From positions 707,830-771,829 of the forward strand of contig NZ_PEBI01000001.1 of assembly GCF_002802875.1 (NCBI RefSeq): DNA of 64,000 bases, in the 5' to 3' direction. The translations under genes and the position numbers were made by a program. Under the pieces are notes generated by a model. It had not been told where the DNA came from. It did no database searches and saw nothing but the letters and a program-made list of their open reading frames with translations. How positions within the stretch are numbered: position 1 is the stretch's first letter; each line of letters opens with the position of its first letter. Positions 1-8,858 of the stretch are shown here, piece after piece. This DNA comes from Bifidobacterium primatium. GTDB taxonomy: Bacteria > Actinomycetota > Actinomycetes > Actinomycetales > Bifidobacteriaceae.

Positions 1-1315
1 CAACCGACGTAATCTTCAGCGCCTGATTGAGGTACGTCTGCACCTGGTTGCGTATGTTGTTCATCTGCGCCTTCAGGTACGTGCCAGGGCAGTCGGTGTT
101 GTTGGCCGAATCGACGGAGGCGTGCTCCTTATCGCCGTGACCTGAGATGCGGTTCTGCGTGCCCTTGTACGAGAACTTGTCCTTGGCATTGGTGATGCCC
201 ATGCCTTCGAACTCCCACGCGATCGACGCACTCACGCTCTTCAGTGCAGCGGCACTGGGCTGCGCGATTTCGAAGTTGCCGAGAATGGAGATGCCGAATG
301 TCGCCGCATTGAAACCTCGGGACTGGGCTCCGATGATGTTGTTGGCCTGCACCACCTTGTTGGCCACGCCGTCGTCACGGCCTTCCCACACACCGCCGAA
401 CCGGTCGACCAGCAGGTTGTAGCCGATGTCGCCCCAGCTCAGTGTCTTGCAATGGTAGTAGTAGATGTTCTGCACAAGCACCTTGGCCTCGGCCTGCGAG
501 TAGTTGTTGGCGTTATCGGTATGGTGCACGATGGCGCCCTGCCACTTGCCCTTCTCGGGAGTCCAGCTCATCTTGGGCAGGCCACTTCTCCACCAGGATT
601 CACGGGTATGAATCGCACCAGTGACCGGTTGACTGCTGGCCGTGGAGGCCGTCACCGCTGCGGCAGATCGTACCCGAGCAGAGGCAGCACTCGAGGCCTC
701 ATACGAGGAAGACTCCGTTGTGGCACCATCAGGAGTCTCCGCCTCGTCATAGCCGGAATCGATGACGACGAGTTTCGGATTCGAGACTTCGCCAGCTGCT
801 TCAGCCGGCACTTCCAATCGAATCTCGGCCTTATCGGCGGCACCAACATAATACAGTCCGGTGGACTGCATCGCGGCCTGTTCCGCGGTTTCGGAATCCG
901 GCCGCTCATCGTTAAGCGCCAAATCAGTCCATTCGCTCCACTGATTGTTCTCGAAGTATCGAATGCTCGCCGTGACCGGAGACTGCGTTGCCGATTCCGC
1001 GCTTTGTGTCCAAGTCGCCGCCACCGAGGACAATCCCTTGATATCCGCAGAAGCAGTCAGCTCCTTGGCACCGGTATTGCCGCTTCGACGCAGGGAATAC
1101 GGAGTGACTTGCGAGGAAGATGAAAAAACGTATTCCGCTGATGACGGCTCATGCGTCGCCACCACCTGTGTGGCGTCGAATGACGACTCGTCAGCAGTGA
1201 CGACGCCCGCTTCTGCGGCATTCGCCGAGACCGGAGCAATCATTGCAAGTGTGCATAGCACTCCTGCGGTTACACCAAGTAGCTGCCGCCAATCATGATT
1301 CTCTAATGTTGCCAT
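1..1315 (-). CDS. Secreted PGRP/N-acetylmuramoyl-L-alanine amidase, partial (3' end outside window)
   Basis: Secreted protein expected to cleave the amide bond between MurNAc and the peptide stem of peptidoglycan. The ATG at 1313-1315 follows a GAGGAA Shine-Dalgarno and opens a signal peptide with a hydrophobic core and an SANAAEA-type cleavage site near residue 35. The amidase/PGRP domain is seen near the window edge: VHHTDN, then GDIGYNLLVD, GGVWEGR and finally SGHGDKEH…TDCPG, which give the zinc-ligand-type His and Cys positions of the family. About 200 residues of Ser/Ala/acidic sequence separate signal and domain. The reading frame is open at base 1, so the C-terminus is missing. Its two upstream neighbours end in GDWDGDG repeats, and this protein may do so too, but that part is not visible. 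Family assignment is confident; substrate is inferred. Confidence 0.88.
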   Translation of the reverse strand, partial: MATLENHDWRQLLGVTAGVLCTLAMIAPVSANAAEAGVVTADESSFDATQVVATHEPSSAEYVFSSSSQVTPYSLRRSGNTGAKELTASADIKGLSSVAATWTQSAESATQSPVTASIRYFENNQWSEWTDLALNDERPDSETAEQAAMQSTGLYYVGAADKAEIRLEVPAEAAGEVSNPKLVVIDSGYDEAETPDGATTESSSYEASSAASARVRSAAAVTASTASSQPVTGAIHTRESWWRSGLPKMSWTPEKGKWQGAIVHHTDNANNYSQAEAKVLVQNIYYYHCKTLSWGDIGYNLLVDRFGGVWEGRDDGVANKVVQANNIIGAQSRGFNAATFGISILGNFEIAQPSAAALKSVSASIAWEFEGMGITNAKDKFSYKGTQNRISGHGDKEHASVDSANNTDCPGTYLKAQMNNIRNQVQTYLNQALKITSV

Positions 1316-1453
1316 TGCTGTTCCTCACTTCTCCCGTATTGGAGACAACTAACCCATCTGTGTCCACAACATCCGTTTTCCACGGTAGCAGCGTAGTATG
1401 GGCAGACAGGACAACGCTCCATATGTGGACTCAATTCCCCCAAATGCCCATGG

Positions 1454-1483
1454 AAAAGGCGGCCGCCATGATGACGACCGCCT
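1454..1483 (-). terminator. Intrinsic terminator after the CAP-domain gene
   Basis: On the minus strand a GGCGGTC…GGCCGCC hairpin is followed by TTTT, about 40 bases after the stop of the CAP-domain gene and before the amidase gene. Confidence 0.65.
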
Positions 1484-1521
1484 AAGGTGTTCACTCAATA
1501 GTTGAATTGACGATACACCAG

Positions 1522-3192
1522 TCACTCCCATGCTCCGACGAGAACAATGTCGTTCGCACGACCATAGCCCACGACCTTGTCGGCCGCACCGCCACTGATG
1601 GAGTTCTTGATGTAATACGTGTTGCCACGACGAACGGCCAACGAATCCGTCTTGTTGCCGTCCCAGTCGCCGACAAGAACCGTATCGGAAGCACGCCCGT
1701 AGCCGATGACACGGTCGGCCTGACCGCCACTGATGGAGTTCTTCACGTAGTACGTGTTGCCACGACGAACGGCAAGTGTATCCTTGCCGTCGCCGTCCCA
1801 ATCACCAACAAGAATCGTGTCATTGGCACGACCGTAGGCAATCACCTTGTCGGCTTTACCACCGGATATCGAGTCCTTGATGTAGTACAGATTGCCTCGA
1901 CGCACCGCAAGCGTATCCTTGCCATCGCCGTTCCAATCACCTACCAGTACGGTATCATTCGCCTTGCCATAGCCGATGACCTTGTCGGCCTGGCCGCCGG
2001 ATATCGAGTTCTTCACGTAGTATAGATTGCCGCGACGCACCGCCAACGTATCGACGCGGTCGCCATTCCAGTCGCCAACCAGCACCGTGTCGTTCGCCTT
2101 GCCATAAGCAGCTACGGCGTCCGCCTGACCTCCGGAAATCGTGTACTTGAAGTAGTACGTGTTGCCACGACGAACGGCAAGCGAGTCCACGAACACATTG
2201 GGATCGCGCACGGTGACCGTACGAGTGATCGTAGCCTTGTTGCCTGCCTTGTCCGAAACGGTATACACCAGTGTGTACTTGCCAATCCGAGTCGTGTTGA
2301 CCGACCCAGAAATTTGAATCTTTGCCGTGATATCACCATCACGATCGTCCCTGGCGGTCACGCCGGCACGCGGATTAAACGACTTGCCCGCCTTGAGCGA
2401 TACATTGTCTGCCCCAGTAATCACCGGCTTCGTGGTGTCCTTATCAAGGTCGGCGAGCGCCTGCGCAACGGTTTGCGTCTTTCCTTGAGCACTCTTGCTG
2501 TTGCCGATTTCCATCACGGCAACGGTCGCACCCTTCCAAGAACCGCTCGAAACCTTAGCCACACCAAAGCCAACGATATCAGCGTAGGGGCTGACCATGG
2601 CAAGATAATGGCCATATCCCTGGCGGCTCGCCGTGCTGGTGGCGTTCAGCTCGTTGAACCACATGCTGACAGGATTATATGAACTGCCATATTCGGGATA
2701 GCTGATGGCCAGGTTTTCCGGTCCGAAGAAATACCCGCCCTGATACTGATCGGAATCGGAAAGATTATAATCATCGCACCAACTTGGACGACCATTGGTC
2801 ATGTTGCTATGGCTAATCGGATCATTGGGATGGGTCACGGCCCGTTTGGCCAGCTCATTGGCACGAGTCTGCGCCCACTTGGTCATGTCGGAATTGACCT
2901 TCAGCGTGGCTACCGGTTTGCCATTGCCTGAAATCGACGGAATCATCGATGCTGGGATGTTTTCATTGGAGTCGGCTTTGATGGCGGCTGAAATCTGCGA
3001 CGGCGTCAGCACCTTACGCGTCTTTGCGCGAACCGCATTCACCTGATTGATGTATTGCAGCGACTGCTTGGCGTTGTCCTTCGCAGCGGAGTTCGTACCG
3101 ACTGCGGCAGATGCTGTGACTGTCGTCATGCCCATGGCAAGCACCGTAGTCAATGCCACGACGACTCCTATGATTCTTTTTCCCGCTCTCAT
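1522..3192 (-). CDS. Secreted CAP/SCP-like protein with Ig-like domain and five C-terminal repeats
   Basis: Extracellular protein of 556 residues. The ATG at 3192 is chosen because GGGGAGG lies just upstream; the frame stays open further 5' but has no better start. Order: signal peptide (residues 1-29, ending TASA); CAP (SCP/Tpx-like) domain about 45-240 with ISHSNM, GPENLA and GYGHYLAMV motifs; a bacterial Ig-like domain about 255-330 (DDRDGDITAKI…YTVSDKAGNKAT); then five 45-residue repeats built on DTLAVRRGN-YY-KNSISGG-AD…VLVGDWNGDG, ending on a truncated VLVGAWE. The repeats resemble FG-GAP/VCBS-like surface repeats and the same units end the next gene. CAP proteins are secreted with varied roles; the function here is unknown, a cell-wall or adhesive role being an inference. 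Confidence 0.85.
   Translation of the reverse strand: MRAGKRIIGVVVALTTVLAMGMTTVTASAAVGTNSAAKDNAKQSLQYINQVNAVRAKTRKVLTPSQISAAIKADSNENIPASMIPSISGNGKPVATLKVNSDMTKWAQTRANELAKRAVTHPNDPISHSNMTNGRPSWCDDYNLSDSDQYQGGYFFGPENLAISYPEYGSSYNPVSMWFNELNATSTASRQGYGHYLAMVSPYADIVGFGVAKVSSGSWKGATVAVMEIGNSKSAQGKTQTVAQALADLDKDTTKPVITGADNVSLKAGKSFNPRAGVTARDDRDGDITAKIQISGSVNTTRIGKYTLVYTVSDKAGNKATITRTVTVRDPNVFVDSLAVRRGNTYYFKYTISGGQADAVAAYGKANDTVLVGDWNGDRVDTLAVRRGNLYYVKNSISGGQADKVIGYGKANDTVLVGDWNGDGKDTLAVRRGNLYYIKDSISGGKADKVIAYGRANDTILVGDWDGDGKDTLAVRRGNTYYVKNSISGGQADRVIGYGRASDTVLVGDWDGNKTDSLAVRRGNTYYIKNSISGGAADKVVGYGRANDIVLVGAWE
1525..2190 (-). repeat. Five 135-bp coding repeats (45-residue GDWDGDG units)
   Basis: Tandem in-frame units with a 135-base period encode DTLAVRRGN…GDWNGDG. 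Copies within this gene and in the GH25 gene at 3431-4105 are very similar at DNA level, so recombination between the two genes is possible. Confidence 0.85.
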
Positions 3193-3343
3193 GGTTCCTC
3201 CCCTTAGTTGGATTACGACCCTCCTCTTCGAAGGCCCTATACAGCACAATACCCCCTAAACGTCCCGAGAAAACTCGTACGGAGATAGTGTTTCATAAAT
3301 CTTCGGACCACGTTCATGCAAGTAGCTCTGCTTACGCAAACGA

Positions 3344-3366
3344 GCCGGGACTATGCAGGTCCCGGC
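3344..3366 (-). terminator. Hairpin after the GH25 gene
   Basis: GCCGGGAC/GTCCCGGC hairpin about 60 bases past the stop of the GH25 gene; only a short T-rich stretch (TCGTTTG) follows on the minus strand, so it is a moderate terminator candidate. Confidence 0.5.
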
Positions 3367-3427
3367 CCGTCAATCAGATGCTGTCATGGCATTACCCAAA
3401 TAGTACGGAGGTAACGACTATGCGGAA

Positions 3428-5563
3428 TCAGCGACGAACGCATAGGGAGTCGGATTTGTCGCCGTTCCAATCACCTACAAGTACACGGTCTGAAGAGGAG
3501 CCGTATCCAATGACCTTGTCTGCGGCATCACCGTGAATGGAGTTCTTGATGTAATAAGCGTTGCCACGACGGATAGCCAACGTATCCTTGCCATCACCAT
3601 CCCAATCACCAACCAAAACCGTATCCCCGGCTTTGCCGTAGGAAATGACTCGGTCGGCCGCACCACCCGTCATGGAATTCTTGAAATAGTAGGTGTTGCC
3701 ACGGCGAACGGCCAGCGTATCCTTGCCATCACCATCCCAATCACCAACCAAAACCGTATCCCCGGCACGACCGTAACCGACGACCTTATCGGCTGCTCCG
3801 CCGCTGATGGAATTCTTGATGTAATAGACGTTGCCACGGCGAACAGCAAGGGTATCGCCGTTCCTGCCATTCCAGTTTCCAGCCAGTACCGTGTCAGAAG
3901 CTTTTCCGTAACCGACAACTTTATCGGCGGCGCCACCGGTAATCGAATCCTTGACGTAGTACACGTTGCCGCGGCGGATGGTCAGAGAATCCTTGCCGTC
4001 GCCGTCCCAATCGCCGGAGAACACGGTATCGCCGGCCTTGCCGTAGACGACGGTCTTATCAGCAGACCCACCGGAAATTGAATTCTTGAAGTAATAGGTG
4101 GCACTGGGAGAGTACGGTTCCATACTCACTGCCTTGTAATTACCAAGCGCATTCATATCCACATCGCCGCTGATGCCGTTGATGCGGCCGCCGGCGCTGT
4201 ACTGCCAGCCGCGGTAGTTCATGGAGAAGTTGAACGTGTTGCGGGCGCCGTAGCTGGCGACCCACTGGGTCTTCGCGTGGATGCTGGAGCTATTCAGCTC
4301 GTTGTTGAGATACGACACGTACGAGTACACGGCGAGGTTGGTGTATCCGCCGGCCTTCATGGTCGCGTACCACGAGTTGACGAGCCCCTCGTACACCTTC
4401 GGACTGGTCGGATGTTGGAAACCTGTCCACGTCCAATCCTCGAGGTCGTAATAGACAGGGTAGGAAAGATCCTTCGGCGAGACGCCGGCCTTCTTCAGCT
4501 GGTTGAGGATGTTCGTGGCCTCGTGCGATGCGAACGTGTTGTCGTATGCGTACGAATACAGGTAGATGCCGAACGGAATCTTCAGACGCTTGCATTCGCT
4601 GATGTTACGCAAAGCCTTGGCGTCCAAGGCGGCGGTGCCATAACCGATGCGGATGATGGCACCCTCCACGCCGGCGGCCTTGGCCTTCGCCCAGTCGATG
4701 TTGCCGTTGTGCTCGGAAACGTCGATCACGCCCTTGGCCTGCTGCACGAACAGATTGTTCTTGTAGTCGAAGAACGCGGGCGTGCCGTTATACGTACCCC
4801 AGTGGGCGCCGTATTCGTTGTTCGGAAGCTTCGCCGTGCGCACGGTCGGCGTAGTTTCGCTCACGTATGACGAAGTGGAAGCCTGACCGTCAGAAGACTG
4901 GTTTTCAGCGGACTGACCGTTGGTGGACTGGTCATTCTTATCATTGGACTCAGCCTGTGCGTTGTCTTGCGCGTTGCCAGCGTTGCCAGCCTCAGGCTGT
5001 GATTCATCGGCACCGGCATTACCGGCATTCTCGTCGGTCGATGAGTTATCGCCACTGCTATCGGAACCGGAGGCATCAGACGGCTGCTCGACCGTCCTGC
5101 CGGCCTCCTCCATCTGGTCCTTGACCTCGTCCATCGACACGGGGATGAACGACTTGCCGTCGGTCTTCGCCAGCGGGTCGGCAGGCTGATCATTGGTACC
5201 GACCAACTTCGGGTCGGTGACCGTCTCGCCCGTCTCGATGTTCTTCAACTCACCGTCGGATGTGGTTGCATACTTCGGAGCCGTCATCACGTCATCGTCG
5301 GAGATCTCGGCACTCACCTTGTCCGGCAGCTCCACACTCGGATTCTCCGGCACTGCATCCTGCGATGCGACGGTCGTCCCCTCCCCCTGAGACTGCAGCT
5401 GCGTCTCATCGGCGGCGGACGTCACCGCATAATCACTGATTCGGCCGTTCTGGCCGTTCTCGCCAACCGCATCCAACACCTCGGCATTCGCCATCACCGG
5501 CAACGACAGGCCGGCCACCGCAACCACGGCCACGGCAGTCGTCAACCACCCACGATTTCTCAT
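3428..5563 (-). CDS. Secreted GH25 muramidase with C-terminal GDWDGDG repeats
   Basis: Secreted lysozyme-type enzyme (711 residues) predicted to hydrolyse MurNAc-GlcNAc bonds in peptidoglycan. Start at the ATG ending 5563, preceded by GGGA. Signal peptide 1-27 (LPVMANA); an acidic Ser/Asn/Gln-rich linker to about 240; GH25 domain about 277-475 with GVIDVSEHNGNIDW (Asp281) and YYDLEDW (Asp373/Glu375), the family's catalytic acidic residues, and the late QYS…GDVDMN motif; then five full 45-residue repeats and a stub ending SDSLCVRR, so the sixth copy is cut after seven residues. The repeats match those of the CAP-domain neighbour. Together with the amidase downstream this forms a cell-wall remodelling group. 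The repeats may bind wall glycans; that is inferred. Confidence 0.92.
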   Translation of the reverse strand: MRNRGWLTTAVAVVAVAGLSLPVMANAEVLDAVGENGQNGRISDYAVTSAADETQLQSQGEGTTVASQDAVPENPSVELPDKVSAEISDDDVMTAPKYATTSDGELKNIETGETVTDPKLVGTNDQPADPLAKTDGKSFIPVSMDEVKDQMEEAGRTVEQPSDASGSDSSGDNSSTDENAGNAGADESQPEAGNAGNAQDNAQAESNDKNDQSTNGQSAENQSSDGQASTSSYVSETTPTVRTAKLPNNEYGAHWGTYNGTPAFFDYKNNLFVQQAKGVIDVSEHNGNIDWAKAKAAGVEGAIIRIGYGTAALDAKALRNISECKRLKIPFGIYLYSYAYDNTFASHEATNILNQLKKAGVSPKDLSYPVYYDLEDWTWTGFQHPTSPKVYEGLVNSWYATMKAGGYTNLAVYSYVSYLNNELNSSSIHAKTQWVASYGARNTFNFSMNYRGWQYSAGGRINGISGDVDMNALGNYKAVSMEPYSPSATYYFKNSISGGSADKTVVYGKAGDTVFSGDWDGDGKDSLTIRRGNVYYVKDSITGGAADKVVGYGKASDTVLAGNWNGRNGDTLAVRRGNVYYIKNSISGGAADKVVGYGRAGDTVLVGDWDGDGKDTLAVRRGNTYYFKNSMTGGAADRVISYGKAGDTVLVGDWDGDGKDTLAIRRGNAYYIKNSIHGDAADKVIGYGSSSDRVLVGDWNGDKSDSLCVRR
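3431..4105 (-). repeat. Coding GDWDGDG repeats of the GH25 protein
   Basis: Five 135-base in-frame units plus a truncated sixth. Several stretches are identical from unit to unit at DNA level, notably the segment encoding GDTVLVGDWDGDGKDTLA. Confidence 0.85.
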
Positions 5564-5714
5564 CAATTATTTCCCGTCTCTGAGGGTTTCGACTTCGTAT
5601 AAAAATAACCCAATCACAAAGCTTATCGCCTCCCTTTTACGCATTCTCCCAATACCCCCGTTGCCTCAAATCCCAACACCTAGTTTTCACATAAACAAGT
5701 CATGCACAACAGCG

Positions 5715-6398
5715 TCATTCCGACTTAGGAATATCCCGCCGCACTGCTCCGGGCAACGTGATGTCAAAGCGAACGGAAAGAACGCGCAGCGCGACGACCA
5801 GTACGACGATGGCCACGTCCAGCGCCATCTCAACGTCCAAGCCCCAGGACCAGTGCACGACCGAACGATACACGCATACCGTCAATATGCAACCCACGAA
5901 CGAGGGCACGGCGTACCAATGCTTGTCCCGGATAACGGCGGGGACCTCGCTGAGAATCATGTCACGTATCAGACCACCGGCGAGCGCGGTGAACATGCCC
6001 AGAAACACCGATACCATGCCGGACATGCCGTAAGCCAATGATTTCGCCGTGCCGTTGACGGCGAACAGCCCCAATCCCATGGCGTCGGTGACGATCATGG
6101 ACCAACGCAGGTGTTCGATTTCCGGGTGCGCGACCGCAACGACGATGCCGGACATCAATGTTGTAAGCACCAGTCCTTTGTCGGCGATGCCGACCGGAGG
6201 AAGTGCACCAAGCAGGGTATCGCGGATGATGCCGCCACCGAGAGCGGTCATCCATGCGGCCACGAGGATGGCGAACAAATCGTATTGTTTCTTAACTGCG
6301 GCCAGTCCGCCGGATAGTCCACAACAAAATATGGCGAGGTATTCGATGCCCATGAATACGGCATTGCTTTCCAATACGACCGGTTGATTCATGAGCAT
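5715..6398 (-). CDS. TRIC-type cation channel family protein (YicG/UPF0126)
   Basis: Integral membrane protein of 227 residues made of two similar halves, each a three-helix bundle, as in prokaryotic TRIC channels (UPF0126). Visible motifs are GLSGGLAAVKK in the first half with ALGGGIIRDTLLG, and the matching ALAGGLIRDMILSEVP in the second; these GGG/GG-R-D loops are characteristic. Start ATG 6398 is chosen because GAGGAAAAG precedes it directly; another Met lies two codons downstream. It is the last gene of the minus-strand run beginning at 9605, separated by 72 bases from the APC permease, so it may be co-transcribed. Bacterial homologues conduct K+ or other cations; some are annotated as glycine transporters. 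Substrate here is unknown. Confidence 0.85.
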   Translation of the reverse strand: MLMNQPVVLESNAVFMGIEYLAIFCCGLSGGLAAVKKQYDLFAILVAAWMTALGGGIIRDTLLGALPPVGIADKGLVLTTLMSGIVVAVAHPEIEHLRWSMIVTDAMGLGLFAVNGTAKSLAYGMSGMVSVFLGMFTALAGGLIRDMILSEVPAVIRDKHWYAVPSFVGCILTVCVYRSVVHWSWGLDVEMALDVAIVVLVVALRVLSVRFDITLPGAVRRDIPKSE

Positions 6399-6470
6399 CT
6401 TTTCCTCGCCATTGCAGGAGGCCCTGATCGGCGTCAAGCGTCCCGGACCCAGCGTCTTATGGTCTTGCCA

Positions 6471-7880
6471 TCAGGCGTCCAAATCAAGTTCAGCGCTACG
6501 ACCGTGTGCTTTCTGCACAAAGAGCACCACCAGTCCGATGATGAACCATACGCCGCCGACTGCAAGCGCACTCACGTTGGCGTGCATGAGCACGTATACG
6601 AGAATCGCGAACCCGATCAGCGGGAACAGCCCCTTGGTGACGAATGCCTTCTCATGCTTGCGGACGAGGAACAGCGCTATGACGGAAAGGTTCAGCAGCG
6701 CGAATGACGAAAGCGCGCCGACGTTCACCAGCGAGGAAATCATCGAGACATCGCCGACGAAGATGAATCCAAGCACGAGCGTGATGCCGCCGACCAGCAG
6801 GGTGGCATTGCGCGGAACCTTGTGCTTCGGGGAGACCTGGCCAAGGAATCCCGGCAGCATACGGTCGCGACCCATGGAGAACAATACTCGGGAGACGGCT
6901 GCCTGCGAGGTGAGCACGTTGCCGACGGCGGACAGCACGGACACGCCTGCCGCACACGCTACCTTCAACGGGGTGCCGCCGACCATGTAGGCCACGTCGA
7001 AGAACGCCTCATTGGTGGCATTGCCGTCGGCGAAGCTCTGCACATCGGGAACCAGCCAGGTGGCAAGCGCCGTCAACGCCACGAAGCAGAAGATGACGAT
7101 GAACAGCGAGATGATGATGGCGCGGCCAACCGCCTTGCCACCGCCCTTGGCCTCTTCCGACAACGTGGAGATGGCGTCGAAGCCGAGGAAGTTCAGCGCG
7201 GCCACGGAGATGGCGGTGAACACGAAGTCCACGGAGAAACTCGACGAATCGTAGAACGGGCGGGCGGAGAAGTGCGCTCCGTTGACACCCTTCATCACTG
7301 CGGCGGTGGCGAACCAGACGAACAGCACGAAGACGATGATCTGGCAGAGCAGCAGTATCTTGTCGAGACTGTCGGCCCATTTGATGCCCATGCAGTTTGC
7401 GGTGGTGGACAATGCGATGTACAGCACCACCCAGATGATCTGCGGCACAGCCGGCAGAATCGAATGCATGGCCACGGCGCCGAGCACGGATGCCAGCGTG
7501 GGGAACAGCAGGTAGTCGAGTAGGATCAGCCATCCGGAAAGGAAGCCGACCTGTTTGCCGAGTCCGGCTCCCACATAGGAGTAGACGGAACCGGCCGTGG
7601 GAATGGTATTCGCCATGATGCGGTACGACATGGCGGTGAATAGCATGGCGATGAATCCGATGATGTAGGTCAGCGCAACCATGCCATGGGAGAGATTGAA
7701 TACGACGCCGAAGATGGACATCGGCGCGATGGGCACGATGAACACCAGACCGTATACGACCAGTGCGGACGTGGGCAGCGAGCGCTTCAGCTCCTGCTTG
7801 TAGCCTTGGCTTTCCAGTGCTTGTTCGGCGGAGCTCACTGCGGACTGTTCAGGTCCCGCAGTCGGTGTGTTTGCAGACAT
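6471..7880 (-). CDS. APC-superfamily amino acid permease
   Basis: Cytoplasmic-membrane transporter of 469 residues with about 12 hydrophobic segments. The first helix region (SALVVYGLVFIVPIAPMSIFG) and the following NTIPTAGSVYSYVG segment are typical of the amino acid-polyamine-organocation family, where the latter contributes to the substrate site. The N-terminal 30 residues are hydrophilic. The start ATG at 7880 follows AAGGAG at six bases. It lies 26 bases after an iminopeptidase-like hydrolase, suggesting coupled peptide hydrolysis and amino-acid movement, and it probably shares the LacI-controlled promoter near 9650. Substrate cannot be read from sequence. Confidence 0.88.
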   Translation of the reverse strand: MSANTPTAGPEQSAVSSAEQALESQGYKQELKRSLPTSALVVYGLVFIVPIAPMSIFGVVFNLSHGMVALTYIIGFIAMLFTAMSYRIMANTIPTAGSVYSYVGAGLGKQVGFLSGWLILLDYLLFPTLASVLGAVAMHSILPAVPQIIWVVLYIALSTTANCMGIKWADSLDKILLLCQIIVFVLFVWFATAAVMKGVNGAHFSARPFYDSSSFSVDFVFTAISVAALNFLGFDAISTLSEEAKGGGKAVGRAIIISLFIVIFCFVALTALATWLVPDVQSFADGNATNEAFFDVAYMVGGTPLKVACAAGVSVLSAVGNVLTSQAAVSRVLFSMGRDRMLPGFLGQVSPKHKVPRNATLLVGGITLVLGFIFVGDVSMISSLVNVGALSSFALLNLSVIALFLVRKHEKAFVTKGLFPLIGFAILVYVLMHANVSALAVGGVWFIIGLVVLFVQKAHGRSAELDLDA

Positions 7881-7906
7881 GATGACTCCTTACTGCTGCG
7901 ATGCAG

Positions 7907-8836
7907 TCAATCGTTACGGGAAAGGAATTGTGAGACGGCACGAAGCGTGGGCTCGGGATTTTCGAGATGCGGCACATGGGATGCGTTGGGAATCCAACAT
8001 TGTTCCACATCGGGAATGCCGTCGGTGAACGGCTTCACGGTTTCGGCGTCGACCTGATCGTGTTCGCCGGCGAGAATCAGCGTCGGGACGGTGATGCCTG
8101 CGGCGTCGCTGCTTCTATCCCAATCATGGAGCGACCCTGTCGCCATGAATTCATATGGACCCCACATGATGTCGTAGGTATGTCCGTCGTTTTCCGATTC
8201 GGCGTCGGAAACGGCCAGGCATTCCGGCTTGGGAGAGAAGTCGCCGAGGTGAAGACGATAGTATTCGTCTTTGGCGGCGATGAATTCCGGCGATGTGAAA
8301 TCGCCGGTCTGGTCGGCCTTGTGCAATGCCTCCTGCTGCTCAGGGCTTTGCAATCCCCAGAGTTTTCGTGCGGTGTGCATCCACAACGGGATGGAGGCCG
8401 GCGCACTGGCGATGATCAGCGAGCGAAGGCCATGCCCGATGCCGTCCTGCAGGGCATGTTCCACGGCCAGCATGCCTCCCCACGAATGGCCGAGTACATG
8501 GTATTCGGTCAATCCAAGATGCTCAATCAATGCGTGCAATTGGTCCACAAACAAATCGACAGTGAAGAACTCCGCTCCCCTGCGCGGAAAATGAGAGGAC
8601 CGCGCGCACCCGACCTGATCGTAGTGGATAATCGTCCGTCCCGAATCGGCAAGGCCGGCATATGGCAGCAGATAATCATGACCGGCACCCGGACCACCAT
8701 GCAGCAATATCAGAGGGGCCTTTCCATCGGATAGGCCTTGCGCGCCAGGGGTCACTCGATACCATGTGCGATATCCGTCGTGCATGAACTCGCCGGTATA
8801 GTGTTCCAGCCGCATATATGCATTCGTGTGTGTCAT
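7907..8836 (-). CDS. Proline iminopeptidase-type alpha/beta hydrolase
   Basis: Cytosolic serine hydrolase of 309 residues, family S33. Seen in order: ILLHGGPGAGHDY (oxyanion-hole HGGPG motif, residues 45-53), HYDQVGCARS, the nucleophile elbow GHSWGG with Ser118, a cap region, LILAGEHDQVD carrying the acidic residue, and NASHVPHLENP carrying the His. The HGGPG-DQ(R/V)G-GHSWG combination marks prolyl iminopeptidases and close peptidases that release N-terminal residues from peptides. Start ATG 8836 follows GAGG at six bases. The gene sits 22 bases after the GATase-like gene and 26 bases before the APC permease, so an operon is likely. Exact peptide preference is unknown. Confidence 0.87.
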   Translation of the reverse strand: MTHTNAYMRLEHYTGEFMHDGYRTWYRVTPGAQGLSDGKAPLILLHGGPGAGHDYLLPYAGLADSGRTIIHYDQVGCARSSHFPRRGAEFFTVDLFVDQLHALIEHLGLTEYHVLGHSWGGMLAVEHALQDGIGHGLRSLIIASAPASIPLWMHTARKLWGLQSPEQQEALHKADQTGDFTSPEFIAAKDEYYRLHLGDFSPKPECLAVSDAESENDGHTYDIMWGPYEFMATGSLHDWDRSSDAAGITVPTLILAGEHDQVDAETVKPFTDGIPDVEQCWIPNASHVPHLENPEPTLRAVSQFLSRND

Positions 8837-8858
8837 CGCATGCCTCGATTTCCGCCGT

